From assembly GCF_024199845.1 (NCBI RefSeq), contig NZ_JANADO010000001.1:372001-436000 (forward strand): a DNA stretch of 64,000 nucleotides, written 5' to 3'. Shown here in pieces: positions 8,646-19,808 of the stretch. Each line of letters begins with the position of its first letter. The first letter of the stretch is position 1. The translations under genes and the position numbers were made by a program. This stretch comes from Bradyrhizobium sp. CCGB12 (GTDB taxonomy: Bacteria > Pseudomonadota > Alphaproteobacteria > Rhizobiales > Xanthobacteraceae). The notes below the pieces were generated by a model. That model had not been told where the DNA came from. It made no database searches and saw only the letters and a list, made by a program, of their open reading frames with translations.

Positions 8646-9964
8646 CCGGTCTCGATCGCACCCAGACGCCGAAGACACGCCCGATGCCGCACAAGCGCGG
8701 CGGTCTCGTCGCCTGCCTCGATATCGGCACCAGCAAGATCGCCTGCATGATCGCGCGGCTGAAGCCGTCGCCGCCGAGCGATGCGTTGCGCGGCCGCACC
8801 CATGCCGTGGAGCTGATCGGTTACAGCCAGATCCAGTCGCGCGGCATGAAGGCCGGCGCGGTGGTCGATCTCAACGAATGCGAGCAGGCGGTGCGCCAGG
8901 CCGTCGGGCTCGCGGAGAAAATGGCCAAGGTGCGGGTCGAGTCCGTGCTGCTGTCGGTCTCCGGCGGCCGGCTCTCCGGCCAATTGGTCGAAGCCGCCGC
9001 CGACATCCGCGGCGGCGCCGTGACTCCGGCCGACGTCAGCCGCGTCACCTCCACCGGCATGCGTCACGCCACCGGCGAAGGCCGCACCGTGCTGCACGCG
9101 CTGCCGGTCGGCTACACGCTCGACGGCGTCAAGGGCATCCGCGATGCCCGCGGCATGGTCGCGCACCAGTTCGGCGTCGACATGAACGTCGTCACCTGCG
9201 AGGCCGCCGTGGCGCGGAACCTGATGCTGGCCGTGGAACGCTGCCACATCAATGTCGAAGCCATGGCGGCGAGCTCCTATGTGGCGGGCCTGTCGGTGCT
9301 GACCGATGATGAGGCCGATCTCGGCGCCGCCGTCGTCGAAATGGGCGCCGGCACCACCACGATCGCGGTCTTTTCCGGCGGCCGTTTCGTGCACGCGGCG
9401 GGTTTTGCCGTCGGCGGCCAACATATCACGATGGATCTCGCGCGCGGACTCTCGGCGACCATTGCCGATGCTGAGCGAATCAAGACGTTATACGGGACCG
9501 TTATCACCGGCGGATCGGACTCGCGTGAGCTGATGTCTGTACCGACAGCCGGTGACGAGCAGGATCTGCCGCAGATCGTCTCCCGCGCCACAATCGCCAA
9601 CATCGTCAAGCACCGTGCCGAGGAAGTCTTCGAAATGGTTCGGGACAAGCTGAAGGATTCGCCCTTCGCATCAGAGGCCAACGGCCGCGTCGTGCTTTCG
9701 GGCGGCGCCTCGCAGCTGACCGGCCTCGTCGAGCTCGGCACCCAGATTCTCGGCCGGCCCGTGCGGGTCGGACGTCCGCTCGGCTTCGGCCGGCTGCCCA
9801 ACGAGGCGAAGAACGCTGCGTTCGCGGTGCCGGCCGGACTTCTCGTCTACCCGCAATATGTTCACCTCGAACATGTCGAACCGCGGCATACGCGGCAGCA
9901 GGTCAGGACAGGGACGGGCGGTTATTTTGGAAAGGTCGGACGATGGCTACGCGAGGGCTTCTGA
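8642..9964 (+). CDS. ftsA: cell division protein FtsA
   Basis: FtsA is the actin-like protein that tethers FtsZ to the membrane. The 440-aa sequence has the phosphate-1 loop LDIGTSKIACMIA (residue ~28), the SHS2/1C region with GGAVTPADVSRV, the phosphate-2 loop VVEMGAGTTTIAVF near residue 230 and the adenosine motif VVLSGGASQLTGL near residue 350. The last residues (GKVGRWLREGF) form the amphipathic membrane-targeting helix. It lies between ftsQ (overlapping) and ftsZ (90 bp downstream). Confidence 0.97.
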   Translation: MTGLDRTQTPKTRPMPHKRGGLVACLDIGTSKIACMIARLKPSPPSDALRGRTHAVELIGYSQIQSRGMKAGAVVDLNECEQAVRQAVGLAEKMAKVRVESVLLSVSGGRLSGQLVEAAADIRGGAVTPADVSRVTSTGMRHATGEGRTVLHALPVGYTLDGVKGIRDARGMVAHQFGVDMNVVTCEAAVARNLMLAVERCHINVEAMAASSYVAGLSVLTDDEADLGAAVVEMGAGTTTIAVFSGGRFVHAAGFAVGGQHITMDLARGLSATIADAERIKTLYGTVITGGSDSRELMSVPTAGDEQDLPQIVSRATIANIVKHRAEEVFEMVRDKLKDSPFASEANGRVVLSGGASQLTGLVELGTQILGRPVRVGRPLGFGRLPNEAKNAAFAVPAGLLVYPQYVHLEHVEPRHTRQQVRTGTGGYFGKVGRWLREGF

Positions 9965-10054
9965 TGACTGCTTTCCGCAATTGTCGATTTTCACCAACTC
10001 CCGCGGCCGCCGGCCGGGGCGAACCCACGCGCGCGTGATCGAGAGGCAGCAACC

Positions 10055-11842
10055 ATGACCATCAGCATCAATGTTCCTGATATTCACGAACTGAAGCCCC
10101 GCATCACCGTGTTCGGCGTCGGCGGCGCCGGCGGCAACGCCGTCAACAACATGATCACGGCGGGCCTCCAGGGCGTCGACTTCGTGGTCGCCAACACCGA
10201 TGCGCAGGCGCTGACGATGTCGAAGGCGCAGCGCATCGTGCAGATGGGCACGGCGGTCACGCAAGGCCTCGGCGCGGGTTCGCAGCCGAACGTCGGCGCG
10301 GCGGCGGCGGAAGAGGTGATCGACGAGCTGCGCGACCATCTCTCGGGCGCCAACATGGTGTTCGTCACCGCGGGCATGGGCGGCGGCACCGGCACGGGCG
10401 CTGCGCCCGTCATCGCCAAGACCGCGCGCGACATGGGCATCCTCACCGTCGGCGTCGTCACCAAACCGTTCCACTTCGAAGGCGGCCGCCGCATGCGCAC
10501 CGCAGAAGCCGGTATCAACGAGCTTCACAAGGTGGTCGACACGCTGCTGATAATCCCGAACCAGAATCTGTTCCGGGTCGCCAACGAGAAGACCACCTTT
10601 GCCGACGCCTTCGCGATGGCCGACCAGGTGCTCTATTCGGGCGTTGCCTGCATCACCGACCTGATGGTCAAGGAAGGCCTGATCAACCTCGACTTCGCCG
10701 ACGTCCGCGCCGTGATGCGTGAGATGGGTAAGGCGATGATGGGCACCGGCGAAGCCTCCGGCGACAAGCGCGCGCTGACCGCCGCGGAAGCCGCGATTGC
10801 CAATCCGCTGATCGACGACAGCTCGATGAAGGGCGCCAAGGGCCTCCTCATCTCCATCACCGGCGGCAAGGACCTCACCCTGTTCGAGGTCGACGAGGCC
10901 GCGACCCGCATCCGCGAGGAAGTCGACCAGGACGCCAACATCATCGTCGGCGCGACCTTCGACGAAGCGCTGGACGGCCTGATCCGCGTCTCGGTCGTTG
11001 CCACCGGCATCGAGCAGGCCGCGATCGCCCGCAACAGCCAGGCTACCTCCGCTCCCGTCGCGAACGCGGCACCCCAGGTGCAGCAGGCGGCCGCTCCGGC
11101 CGCTGTTGCCGAGAGCCGTCTCGCCGACCTGACCGCGCGGCTCCGTGCCGACAATCAGCGTCTGGCCGAACGCGCCCAGCAGCTGGGGGCACCGGCGGCC
11201 GCGCCGGCTCCGGCCGCTGCCTCACCCCGTCCGAATGTCGAGCGCGCTGCGCTCGCCGCCATTGCCGCCGCCGTCGCGGACGTGCCGCAGTCGCCGGCCC
11301 CGACGCAGACCTATGGCGACGTTACCGTGCGCCCGATCGCCCAGAAGCCGACCCTGTTTCCGGAGCCTGACATGGCCCCGGTCGCGATGCAGGAGCCGAT
11401 GACCCCGGAAAACTTCATTCCGCCCCAGGCCGAGCGGCCGCCGGTCCGCGCGCCGCGGATGCCGCGCATTGAGGAACTGCCGATGCCGGCCCAGGCCGAG
11501 ATTCGCCAGGCCCGCGGTGAGGTTGAAGAAGAGACCCCGCAGAAGACCCGCCTGTCGCTGCTCCAGCGCCTCGCCAATGTCGGTCTTGGCCGCCGCGACG
11601 AAGAGAGCGAGGCGCCGATCGCGGCCCGTACCGCCGGCCCGGCGATGCCGCCGCTGCCTGATCGCCGGCCGCAGAAGACCGTGGCGCAGCAGATCGCAGC
11701 CAGCGAGCCGGTGTCTGAGTATGCCCGTCGTCCCGCGCCGCAGGGCCTGGACATGCATGGTCGTCCCGCGCCTGTTGCGCCGGCGCCACAGGGTGACGAC
11801 CATCTTGATATCCCCGCCTTCCTACGGCGGCAGGCGACCTGA
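10055..11842 (+). CDS. ftsZ: cell division protein FtsZ, long-linker form
   Basis: FtsZ is the tubulin-like GTPase that forms the division ring. The tubulin signature [11 protein letters not shown] lies near residue 110, and the T7 loop is in [11 protein letters not shown] near residue 210. The core ends at about residue 320; it is followed by an Ala/Pro/Gln-rich disordered linker of about 250 residues and the conserved C-terminal peptide ([10 protein letters not shown]) that binds FtsA. The total of 595 aa is much longer than E. coli FtsZ (383 aa) but typical of rhizobial FtsZ1. Confidence 0.97.
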   Translation: MTISINVPDIHELKPRITVFGVGGAGGNAVNNMITAGLQGVDFVVANTDAQALTMSKAQRIVQMGTAVTQGLGAGSQPNVGAAAAEEVIDELRDHLSGANMVFVTAGMGGGTGTGAAPVIAKTARDMGILTVGVVTKPFHFEGGRRMRTAEAGINELHKVVDTLLIIPNQNLFRVANEKTTFADAFAMADQVLYSGVACITDLMVKEGLINLDFADVRAVMREMGKAMMGTGEASGDKRALTAAEAAIANPLIDDSSMKGAKGLLISITGGKDLTLFEVDEAATRIREEVDQDANIIVGATFDEALDGLIRVSVVATGIEQAAIARNSQATSAPVANAAPQVQQAAAPAAVAESRLADLTARLRADNQRLAERAQQLGAPAAAPAPAAASPRPNVERAALAAIAAAVADVPQSPAPTQTYGDVTVRPIAQKPTLFPEPDMAPVAMQEPMTPENFIPPQAERPPVRAPRMPRIEELPMPAQAEIRQARGEVEEETPQKTRLSLLQRLANVGLGRRDEESEAPIAARTAGPAMPPLPDRRPQKTVAQQIAASEPVSEYARRPAPQGLDMHGRPAPVAPAPQGDDHLDIPAFLRRQAT

Positions 11843-12204
11843 GGATTGTTACAATAGCGCAGTCAAAAAGAGGTCCCGGCGACAGGCTCGCCGGGACCTT
11901 TCCTTTTGTCCCGCGCATATCAGGATTGCACGAATAAGCCACTGATCTTAAATAATTAATTACGTATTCACTGGTTCAGTGAAGCTGTTGATAACGGCCT
12001 CGAAGCTCGGCGCAATTTGGTTAAGCCTTGGCGCGAATACGGCAGGTTTGGGGTAACAATCGGTAAAAAAGCGTGAGTTGGCGCTGTTTGAGGCAGTGAC
12101 TATGGTTTGCCGTGACTTGGGGATACGGATTCGCGGGGTGTCGGCACTGGCCGGCGAAGCGGGTCTAGTATAAGTCGCGGTGGTCGTAGTGGGGCGGGTT
12201 CCTG
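11843..12204. other. 362-bp intergenic region between ftsZ and lpxC
   Basis: It contains the ftsZ terminator (separate entry) and then about 300 bp without a gene. An AT-rich patch at 11945-11975 (TTAAATAATTAATTACG) and a GGTTAAGCC word near 12019 could belong to the lpxC promoter. No RNA gene or further dyad of note was seen. Confidence 0.5.
11872..11905 (+). terminator. Rho-independent terminator after ftsZ
   Basis: A perfect 11-bp stem (GGTCCCGGCGA at 11872-11882 with TCGCCGGGACC at 11888-11898) and 5-nt loop CAGGC are followed by TTTCCTTTT, 30 bp after the ftsZ stop. It probably ends the ftsQAZ transcript, so lpxC needs its own promoter. Confidence 0.9.
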
Positions 12205-13167
12205 ATGAAATTTAGCCGGCAAACAACGCTTCGTGCGCAAGCCTCTGTGGCAGGCGTGGGCGTTCATTCCGGTCTTCCCGTCACTCTCACGCTTGGGCCT
12301 GCACCTGTCGACGCAGGTTTTATTTTTGTCCGCACCGGGCTCGAGGGAAGTGACCGCGAAGTTCAGGCCACTGCCGAGCAGGTGATCGCGACCGACTTCG
12401 CCACCGTCCTCGGCGATCGCAACGGTCCGCTGGTCTCCACCGCCGAGCATGTGCTTGCTGCACTGCGGGGCATGGGCGTCGACAATGCCACGATCGAGAT
12501 CGACGGGCCGGAAGTGCCGATCATGGACGGTAGCGCCGCCGCCTTCATTGCGGCGATCGACCAGGCCGGCATCGTCACCCAATCGGCCCAGCGCCGTTTC
12601 ATTCAGATTTTGAAGCCGATCTCGGTCAATATCGGCGACTCCTTCGGTGAGATCAGGCCCTACGCCAACGGGTTCCGCGCCGAGGTCGAGATCGACTTCA
12701 CCAATCCCGTCATCGGCCAGCAGAGCTACGCATTCGACCTCAGCCCGGAACGTTTCCGCCGCGAAGTCGGCCGGGCCCGGACTTTCGGCCTGATGTGCGA
12801 TGTCGCGCGGCTCTGGGGCGCGGGCTACGCCCTCGGCGCCTCGTTCGACAATACCGTCGTGTTCGACGACGAGCGGCTGCTCAACACCGAAGGCCTGCGC
12901 TACGCCGACGAATGTGCCCGCCACAAGGTGCTGGACGTGATCGGTGACCTCGCGCTGGCCGGCCTGCCGCTGCTTGGCGCCTACCGCTCGGTGCGTGGCG
13001 GCCACAAGCTCAATCACGCTGTCCTGACCGCGCTGCTGGCCGACCGTACCGCCTGGCGTGTGGTCGAGGGCGAAGCGGCCCGCCGCACCACGCGTCCCCA
13101 GGGCGAAGTCGGTGCCGGCATCGTCGGTGGCCGGATCGCCGCGGCCTACGGGCCGGACGTGTCCTGA
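12205..13167 (+). CDS. lpxC: UDP-3-O-acyl-N-acetylglucosamine deacetylase (LpxC)
   Basis: LpxC catalyses the committed, zinc-dependent step of lipid A synthesis. The 320-aa protein carries the three zinc-ligand regions: STAEHVLAAL near residue 80, CARHKVLDVIGDLAL (the HKxxD motif) near residue 240, and GGHKLNHAVL with the catalytic His near residue 270. The PIMDGSAAAF motif is also present. It follows ftsZ as in many proteobacteria. Confidence 0.97.
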   Translation: MKFSRQTTLRAQASVAGVGVHSGLPVTLTLGPAPVDAGFIFVRTGLEGSDREVQATAEQVIATDFATVLGDRNGPLVSTAEHVLAALRGMGVDNATIEIDGPEVPIMDGSAAAFIAAIDQAGIVTQSAQRRFIQILKPISVNIGDSFGEIRPYANGFRAEVEIDFTNPVIGQQSYAFDLSPERFRREVGRARTFGLMCDVARLWGAGYALGASFDNTVVFDDERLLNTEGLRYADECARHKVLDVIGDLALAGLPLLGAYRSVRGGHKLNHAVLTALLADRTAWRVVEGEAARRTTRPQGEVGAGIVGGRIAAAYGPDVS

Positions 13168-13414
13168 CAGACCTGTTGTCGCAAGGCGCGGGGGGGGGCG
13201 ACCTACCCCCGGCAAAGTCCTGGTAACCATGATCGACTAGCATTGCGGCACGTTCGCCTTAATCCGGGCGAAATGCCTGCCTATCCGGTGGTTATCGATC
13301 GTTTTTCGGATAGATCCGCGTGGTCGCATGGCAGGCACCACGATTACATTTCGCGCCCAGGACGGGGTTCATGGGCTGGCGGGCACCGCATCACAGGGCG
13401 TCAAGGCAAAACTC

Positions 13415-14299
13415 ATGTCGGCACAGCGTATGACGCGCGGATATCTCTCGGTCGGAGCCGGTCGATTGGTTCAGGCCGCCACCCTCTTCATGCTCGCGCT
13501 GCCGCTGGCTGGCTGCGGCACCGGCGCGCTCTGGGACAAGTTCACCGCCAAGGACGACACCTTCGTCGAGGAGCCCGCCGACAAGATCTATAATGAGGGC
13601 TTGTTCCTCATGAACGAGAAGAAGGACATGAAGGCGGCGAACAAGAAGTTCGAAGAGGTCGACCGCCAGCATCCTTATTCCGACTGGGCCCGCAAATCGC
13701 TGCTGATGTCGGCCTACGCGTCCTACCAGGGTGGCGACTATGACAGCTGCATCGGCGCCGCCACCCGCTACGTCACGCTGCATCCCGGCAGCCCGGATGC
13801 GGCCTATGCGCAATACCTGATCGCAGCCTCGCACTACGACCAGATCCCGGATATCAGCCGCGACCAGGCCCGCACCGAGAAGGCGATCGCGGCGCTGGAA
13901 GAGGTGAACCGCAAATATCCGAACTCGGAATATGCGACCTCGGCCAAGGCCAAGATCGAGGGCGCGCGCGACCAGCTTGCCGGCAAGGAAATGAATGTCG
14001 GCCGCTACTACGCGCAGAAGCGCGACTACACGGCGGCGATCAACCGCTACAAGACCGTCGTCACGCAGTATCAGACCACCCGCCATGTCGAGGAGGCGCT
14101 GTTCCGGCTCACCGAGGCCTATATGGCGATCGGCATCGTCGGCGAGGCGCAGACCGCGGCGGCCGTTCTTGGGCACAATTTTCCTGACAGCCGCTGGTAC
14201 AAGGACGCCTATAATCTTGTAAAATCCGGCGGTCTCGAGCCGAGCGAGAATCAGGGGTCCTGGATCAGCCGGACCTTCAAGAAAATGGGTCTCGGCTAG
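13415..14299 (+). CDS. bamD: outer membrane assembly lipoprotein BamD
   Basis: BamD is the essential lipoprotein of the BAM complex that folds outer-membrane proteins. A signal peptide ends in the lipobox LAGC (Cys near residue 35 from this start). TPR-like helices follow (YNEGLFLMNEKKDMKAANKKF; HPYSDWARKSLLMSAYASYQ). The frame is open to 13328, but the ATG at 13415 gives a normal lipoprotein signal, so I prefer it (294 aa). It lies between lpxC and recN, the usual alphaproteobacterial order. Confidence 0.93.
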   Translation: MSAQRMTRGYLSVGAGRLVQAATLFMLALPLAGCGTGALWDKFTAKDDTFVEEPADKIYNEGLFLMNEKKDMKAANKKFEEVDRQHPYSDWARKSLLMSAYASYQGGDYDSCIGAATRYVTLHPGSPDAAYAQYLIAASHYDQIPDISRDQARTEKAIAALEEVNRKYPNSEYATSAKAKIEGARDQLAGKEMNVGRYYAQKRDYTAAINRYKTVVTQYQTTRHVEEALFRLTEAYMAIGIVGEAQTAAAVLGHNFPDSRWYKDAYNLVKSGGLEPSENQGSWISRTFKKMGLG

Positions 14300-14312
14300 G
14301 AAATTTGGTTCC

Positions 14313-16001
14313 ATGCTGGCGCGTCTGTCGATCCGTGACATCGTCCTGATCGAACGGCTCGATATCGAATTCGCCACCGGGCTCGCGGTTCTGACCGGCG
14401 AGACCGGTGCGGGCAAATCCATCCTGCTCGATGCCTTTGCGCTGGCGCTCGGCGGCCGCGGCGATGCCGGCCTCGTGCGCCACGGCGCGGAGCAGGGGCA
14501 GGTCACCGCCGTATTCGATGTCCCCAAGAATCACCCTGCGGCAAAGATCCTGGCCGAGAACGGCCTGGACGACACGAACCTTGAAGCATCTTGCGAGCTG
14601 ATTCTCCGCCGGGTGCAGCTCGCCGACGGCCGTACCCGCGCCTTCATCAACGACCAGTCGATCAGCGTGCAGACGCTGAAGGCGGTCGGTGCCGCCCTGG
14701 TCGAGATCCACGGCCAGCACGACGAGCGCGCACTGGTCGATGCCGCCACCCACCGCCGCCTGCTTGATGCCTTTGCCGGCCTGGAGAAGGACGTCGCCGC
14801 GGTCGAAACACTCTGGGATGCCCGCCGCACCGCCAACGCCGCGCTGGAGGAGCATCGCACCGGCATGGAGCGCGCCGCGCGCGAGGCCGACTATCTGCGC
14901 CACGCCTCCGACGAGCTGAAGCAGCTCGCGCCCAAGGACGGCGAGGAGACCTCGCTGGCCTCGCGCCGTACCACCATGATGCAGGGCGAGAAGATCGCCT
15001 CCGACCTGCGCGAGGCGCAGGAGGCGGTCGGCGGCAATCATTCACCGGTCTCCGCTTTGTCGGCTGCAGTCCGCCGGCTGGAGCGACGCGGTGTCAATTC
15101 GCCGGCGCTGGTCGAGCCCGCGGTGAAGGCGATCGACGCCGCGATCAACGCACTGGAGGAAGCCGATCAGCATCTGCAGGCGGCGCTGGCCGCGACCGAT
15201 TTCGATCCCGCCGAGCTCGAGCGCATCGAGGAGCGGCTGTTCGCACTTCGCGCCGCCTCGCGCAAATATTCGACGCCGGTCGATGGACTCGCTGCGCTTG
15301 CTGCCAAATATGCCGCCGACGTCGTGCTGATCGATGCCGGCGCCTCGCGCTTGAAAAAGCTCGAGCAGGCCGCGATCGAGGCAGATAGCCGCTATGCGGC
15401 CGCCGCCAAGAAATTGTCGCTGGCGCGGCAGAAATCGGCGGAGAAGCTCAACAAGGCTGTCAACGCCGAGCTCGCGCCGCTCAAGCTCGAACGCGCCAAG
15501 TTCATGACCCAGGTCGAGACCGACGAAGCCGCACCGGGACCGCAAGGTTTCGACCGCGTCGAGTTTTGGGTGCAGACCAATCCGGGTACCAAGCCTGGCC
15601 CGCTGATGAAGGTTGCCTCAGGCGGCGAGCTGTCGCGCTTCCTGCTGGCGCTCAAGGTCGTGCTGTCCGACCGCGGCTCCGCGCCGACCCTGGTGTTCGA
15701 CGAAATCGACACCGGCGTCGGCGGCGCGGTCGCCGACGCTATCGGCGGACGCCTGGCCCGGCTTGCCGGGAAGGTCCAGGTGATGGCCGTGACCCACGCC
15801 CCGCAGGTCGCCGCCCGCGCCGATCAGCATCTCCTGATCTCCAAGGACGCCCTCGACAAGGGCAAGCGCGTCGCCACCCGCGTCAATGCGCTGGCCGCCG
15901 ACCACCGCCGCGAGGAGATCGCGCGGATGCTCGCCGGCGCCGAGATCACGGCGGAGGCAAGGGCGGCCGCGGAGCGTCTGCTCAAGGCGGCGACGGCTTA
16001 G
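14313..16001 (+). CDS. recN: DNA repair protein RecN
   Basis: RecN is an SMC-like ATPase acting at double-strand breaks. The 562-aa product has the Walker A motif GETGAGKS near residue 29, a coiled-coil-rich middle (Ala/Glu/Lys rich, residues ~150-370), the signature ASGGELSRF near residue 437 and Walker [12 protein letters not shown] near residue 463. It starts 13 bp after bamD and may be co-transcribed with it. Confidence 0.96.
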   Translation: MLARLSIRDIVLIERLDIEFATGLAVLTGETGAGKSILLDAFALALGGRGDAGLVRHGAEQGQVTAVFDVPKNHPAAKILAENGLDDTNLEASCELILRRVQLADGRTRAFINDQSISVQTLKAVGAALVEIHGQHDERALVDAATHRRLLDAFAGLEKDVAAVETLWDARRTANAALEEHRTGMERAAREADYLRHASDELKQLAPKDGEETSLASRRTTMMQGEKIASDLREAQEAVGGNHSPVSALSAAVRRLERRGVNSPALVEPAVKAIDAAINALEEADQHLQAALAATDFDPAELERIEERLFALRAASRKYSTPVDGLAALAAKYAADVVLIDAGASRLKKLEQAAIEADSRYAAAAKKLSLARQKSAEKLNKAVNAELAPLKLERAKFMTQVETDEAAPGPQGFDRVEFWVQTNPGTKPGPLMKVASGGELSRFLLALKVVLSDRGSAPTLVFDEIDTGVGGAVADAIGGRLARLAGKVQVMAVTHAPQVAARADQHLLISKDALDKGKRVATRVNALAADHRREEIARMLAGAEITAEARAAAERLLKAATA

Positions 16002-16004
16002 CAC

Positions 16005-16085
16005 CGTCATTCCGGGGCGATGCGAAGCATCGAACCCGGAATCTCGAGATTTTGGGGGCGACTCTTCGACCCGCACCGAAATGAC
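16005..16085. repeat. ~80-bp palindrome, family C, left copy flanking the GIY-YIG gene
   Basis: It reads CGTCATTCCGGGGCG...CCGGAATCTCGAGATT...CCGAAATGAC and ends 5 bp from the stop codon of the GIY-YIG gene. It is similar in length, end words and inner GGAATCTCGAG word to 17441-17520 on the other side of the gene. One half is diverged. Confidence 0.8.
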
Positions 16086-16242
16086 TCCTTCAGTTGCAGA
16101 TCGAGTCGTACAAATCATCCCAGTTTGGATTGTCCTTCTCGACCAGCTGGATTTTCCAATTCCGCTTCCACTTTTTGAGTTCTTTCTCGCGGGAGATTGC
16201 AGAGATGGGATCGTCATAGGCCTCGAACCAAACTAGAGCGTT

Positions 16243-16917
16243 TCACATTTTGACTGAAGCGTAACCGGCGTTGGCGAAGTAGTTGGCGCATTCGCGAGGC
16301 TGGATGTCGTGGACGAGGTGACCGATGTGGCGCCAAGTGTCCTCGATGGTGCGCTTCTGAGCTTGCCGCATCCAGTGTTTGATCTTGGAGAAGGCCTGTT
16401 CGATCGGGTTGAGGTCGGGCGAGTATGGCGGCAGGTACCAGAGCCTGGCGCCAGCAGCCTGGATCATCTGCCTGACAGCTTTGGACTTGTGGCTTCCGAG
16501 ATTGTCGAGAATGACGATGTCGCCTTCGCGCAGGGTTGGCAGGAGAAGGTGCTTCACATAAGCGCGGAAGCATTCGCCGTTGATCGGGCCGTCGAAGACG
16601 CAGGGTGCCGTGAGTTGGTCATGGCGGAGCGCGCCGAGGAATGTGAGGGTACGCCAGTGACCGTGTGGGGCGAAGCCGCGCAGGCGTGCCCCTTTGGGGC
16701 CCCAGCCCCGCAAAGGGGCCATGTTGGTCTTGATCCAGGTCTCATCGATGAAGACGAGCCGGCCCGGATCAAGTCCGGCCTGCCAGGATCGCCAACGCTG
16801 GCGCCTACGCGAGACGTCGGCGCGAGCCTGTTCGAGGGCGAACAGTGTTTTTTTTGAACCGCAGCCCTTCCCGGCGCAGGAACAGCCAGACCGCGTTGTG
16901 TGAGACCTTGACCCCAC
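16243..16917 (-). CDS. IS630 transposase, orfB (catalytic DDE domain)
   Basis: This is the catalytic half of the IS630 transposase. The triad is visible as FIDETW (Asp), VILDNLGSHK (Asp) and PDLNPIEQAFSKIK (Glu). The open frame extends to 16917, but only the part downstream of the A8 run (16855-16848) should be translated, after a shift from orfA; the natural join is RFKK then TLFALEQARADV. The stop lies 7 bp inside the left IS end. Confidence 0.88.
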   Translation of the reverse strand: MGSRSHTTRSGCSCAGKGCGSKKTLFALEQARADVSRRRQRWRSWQAGLDPGRLVFIDETWIKTNMAPLRGWGPKGARLRGFAPHGHWRTLTFLGALRHDQLTAPCVFDGPINGECFRAYVKHLLLPTLREGDIVILDNLGSHKSKAVRQMIQAAGARLWYLPPYSPDLNPIEQAFSKIKHWMRQAQKRTIEDTWRHIGHLVHDIQPRECANYFANAGYASVKM

Positions 16918-17191
16918 GGGCTGCCAGTTCCGCCTTCAGACCATGCAGCGTCAGGTGCGGCGTTTGAGTGATCCGCTCGACGATGAAGGCGCGGTGCGGA
17001 TCGAGCACAGGCTTGCGGTGACCGCCCATCTTGCCAGGCACAACCGAGCCGGTCGCCCGCTGCCGCTGTGACCACTTCACAACCGACGAGACCGCAACAC
17101 CAAACCGTTCCGCCACAGACCGGCAGCTCTCGCCCGCCAAAACCGCAGCCACCACACGCTCGCGAAGATCCAGGGAAAGAGGTCGGGTCAT
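16805..17191 (-). CDS. IS630 transposase, orfA (helix-turn-helix, DNA-binding half)
   Basis: The 128-aa frame starts at ATG 17191 (MTRPLSLDLRERVVAAVLAG) and contains two helix-turn-helix regions (SVAERFGVAVSSVVKWSQR and LHGLKAELAARGVKVSHNAV) that bind the terminal repeats. A GTG at 17230 would add 13 residues. It runs past an A8 slippery run at 16855-16848, where slippage by +1 (or -2) would fuse it to orfB. Confidence 0.85.
   Translation of the reverse strand: MTRPLSLDLRERVVAAVLAGESCRSVAERFGVAVSSVVKWSQRQRATGSVVPGKMGGHRKPVLDPHRAFIVERITQTPHLTLHGLKAELAARGVKVSHNAVWLFLRREGLRFKKNTVRPRTGSRRRLA
16848..16855 (-). promoter_or_regulatory. A8 slippery run joining transposase orfA and orfB
   Basis: On the minus strand the sequence TTCAAAAAAAACACTG is read as Phe-Lys-Lys-Asn in orfA and Ser-Lys-Lys-Thr in orfB. 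Going from orfA to orfB needs a +1 or -2 change. A homopolymer of eight A favours transcriptional slippage, which can give either. It is the expected control point for making full-length transposase. Confidence 0.7.
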
Positions 17192-17405
17192 GCGATGCTG
17201 GCCTCCAATCCAGTCAGCATCTTGAATCACAATCCGCCAAAAACCGGAATCCCCTCCGATTCAATTAAGCAATGAAAGGCTCTAGCCGCGTGATGTTGTA
17301 TCTGGCCGTGAAGCCCGGGACGGCCTTGATTCGGTGTTCATAGACGCGGCGTACGAGATCGTTGGTTATGCCGACGTAGATTGCCCCATCTCGTCGGCTT
17401 GCTAG

Positions 17406-19691
<2,286 letters not shown>

Positions 19692-19702
19692 ACTCTCTCC
19701 TC

Positions 19703-19788
19703 GTCATTGCGAGGAGCTCTTGCGACGAAGCAATCCAGGGTGTCACCGCGGCGGGACTCTGGATTGCTTCGCCTCGCTCGCAATGACG
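19703..19788. repeat. palindromic extragenic repeat, family B copy 2
   Basis: Same element as 2369-2450: GTCATTGCGAGGAG...AAGCAATCCAG at the left and CTGGATTGCTTCG...CGCAATGAC at the right. It lies between the convergent ligA and the efflux gene. Confidence 0.85.
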
Positions 19789-19808
19789 GGGAGAGGGCGT
19801 GCCGCCCC

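Larger units (their letters stand above)
16236..17282 (-). mobile_element. IS630-family insertion sequence, 1047 bp, TA target duplication
   Basis: The element lies between duplicated TA dinucleotides (16234-16235 and 17283-17284), the target rule of IS630/Tc1 elements. Its ends are imperfect inverted repeats: GAGCGTTTCAC at the left against GAGCCTTTCAT at the right (complement), with about 18 of the first 26 positions matching. It carries two overlapping minus-strand transposase frames with a complete DDE triad and no visible lesion, so it could be active. Confidence 0.93.

Noticed and set aside
13243..13593. 116-aa plus frame between lpxC and bamD
   Set aside because: Overlaps bamD out of frame, no Shine-Dalgarno, no recognisable features.
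16100..16240. Independent small gene left of the IS element
   Set aside because: It is the 3' half of the GIY-YIG gene split by the insertion, not a separate gene.
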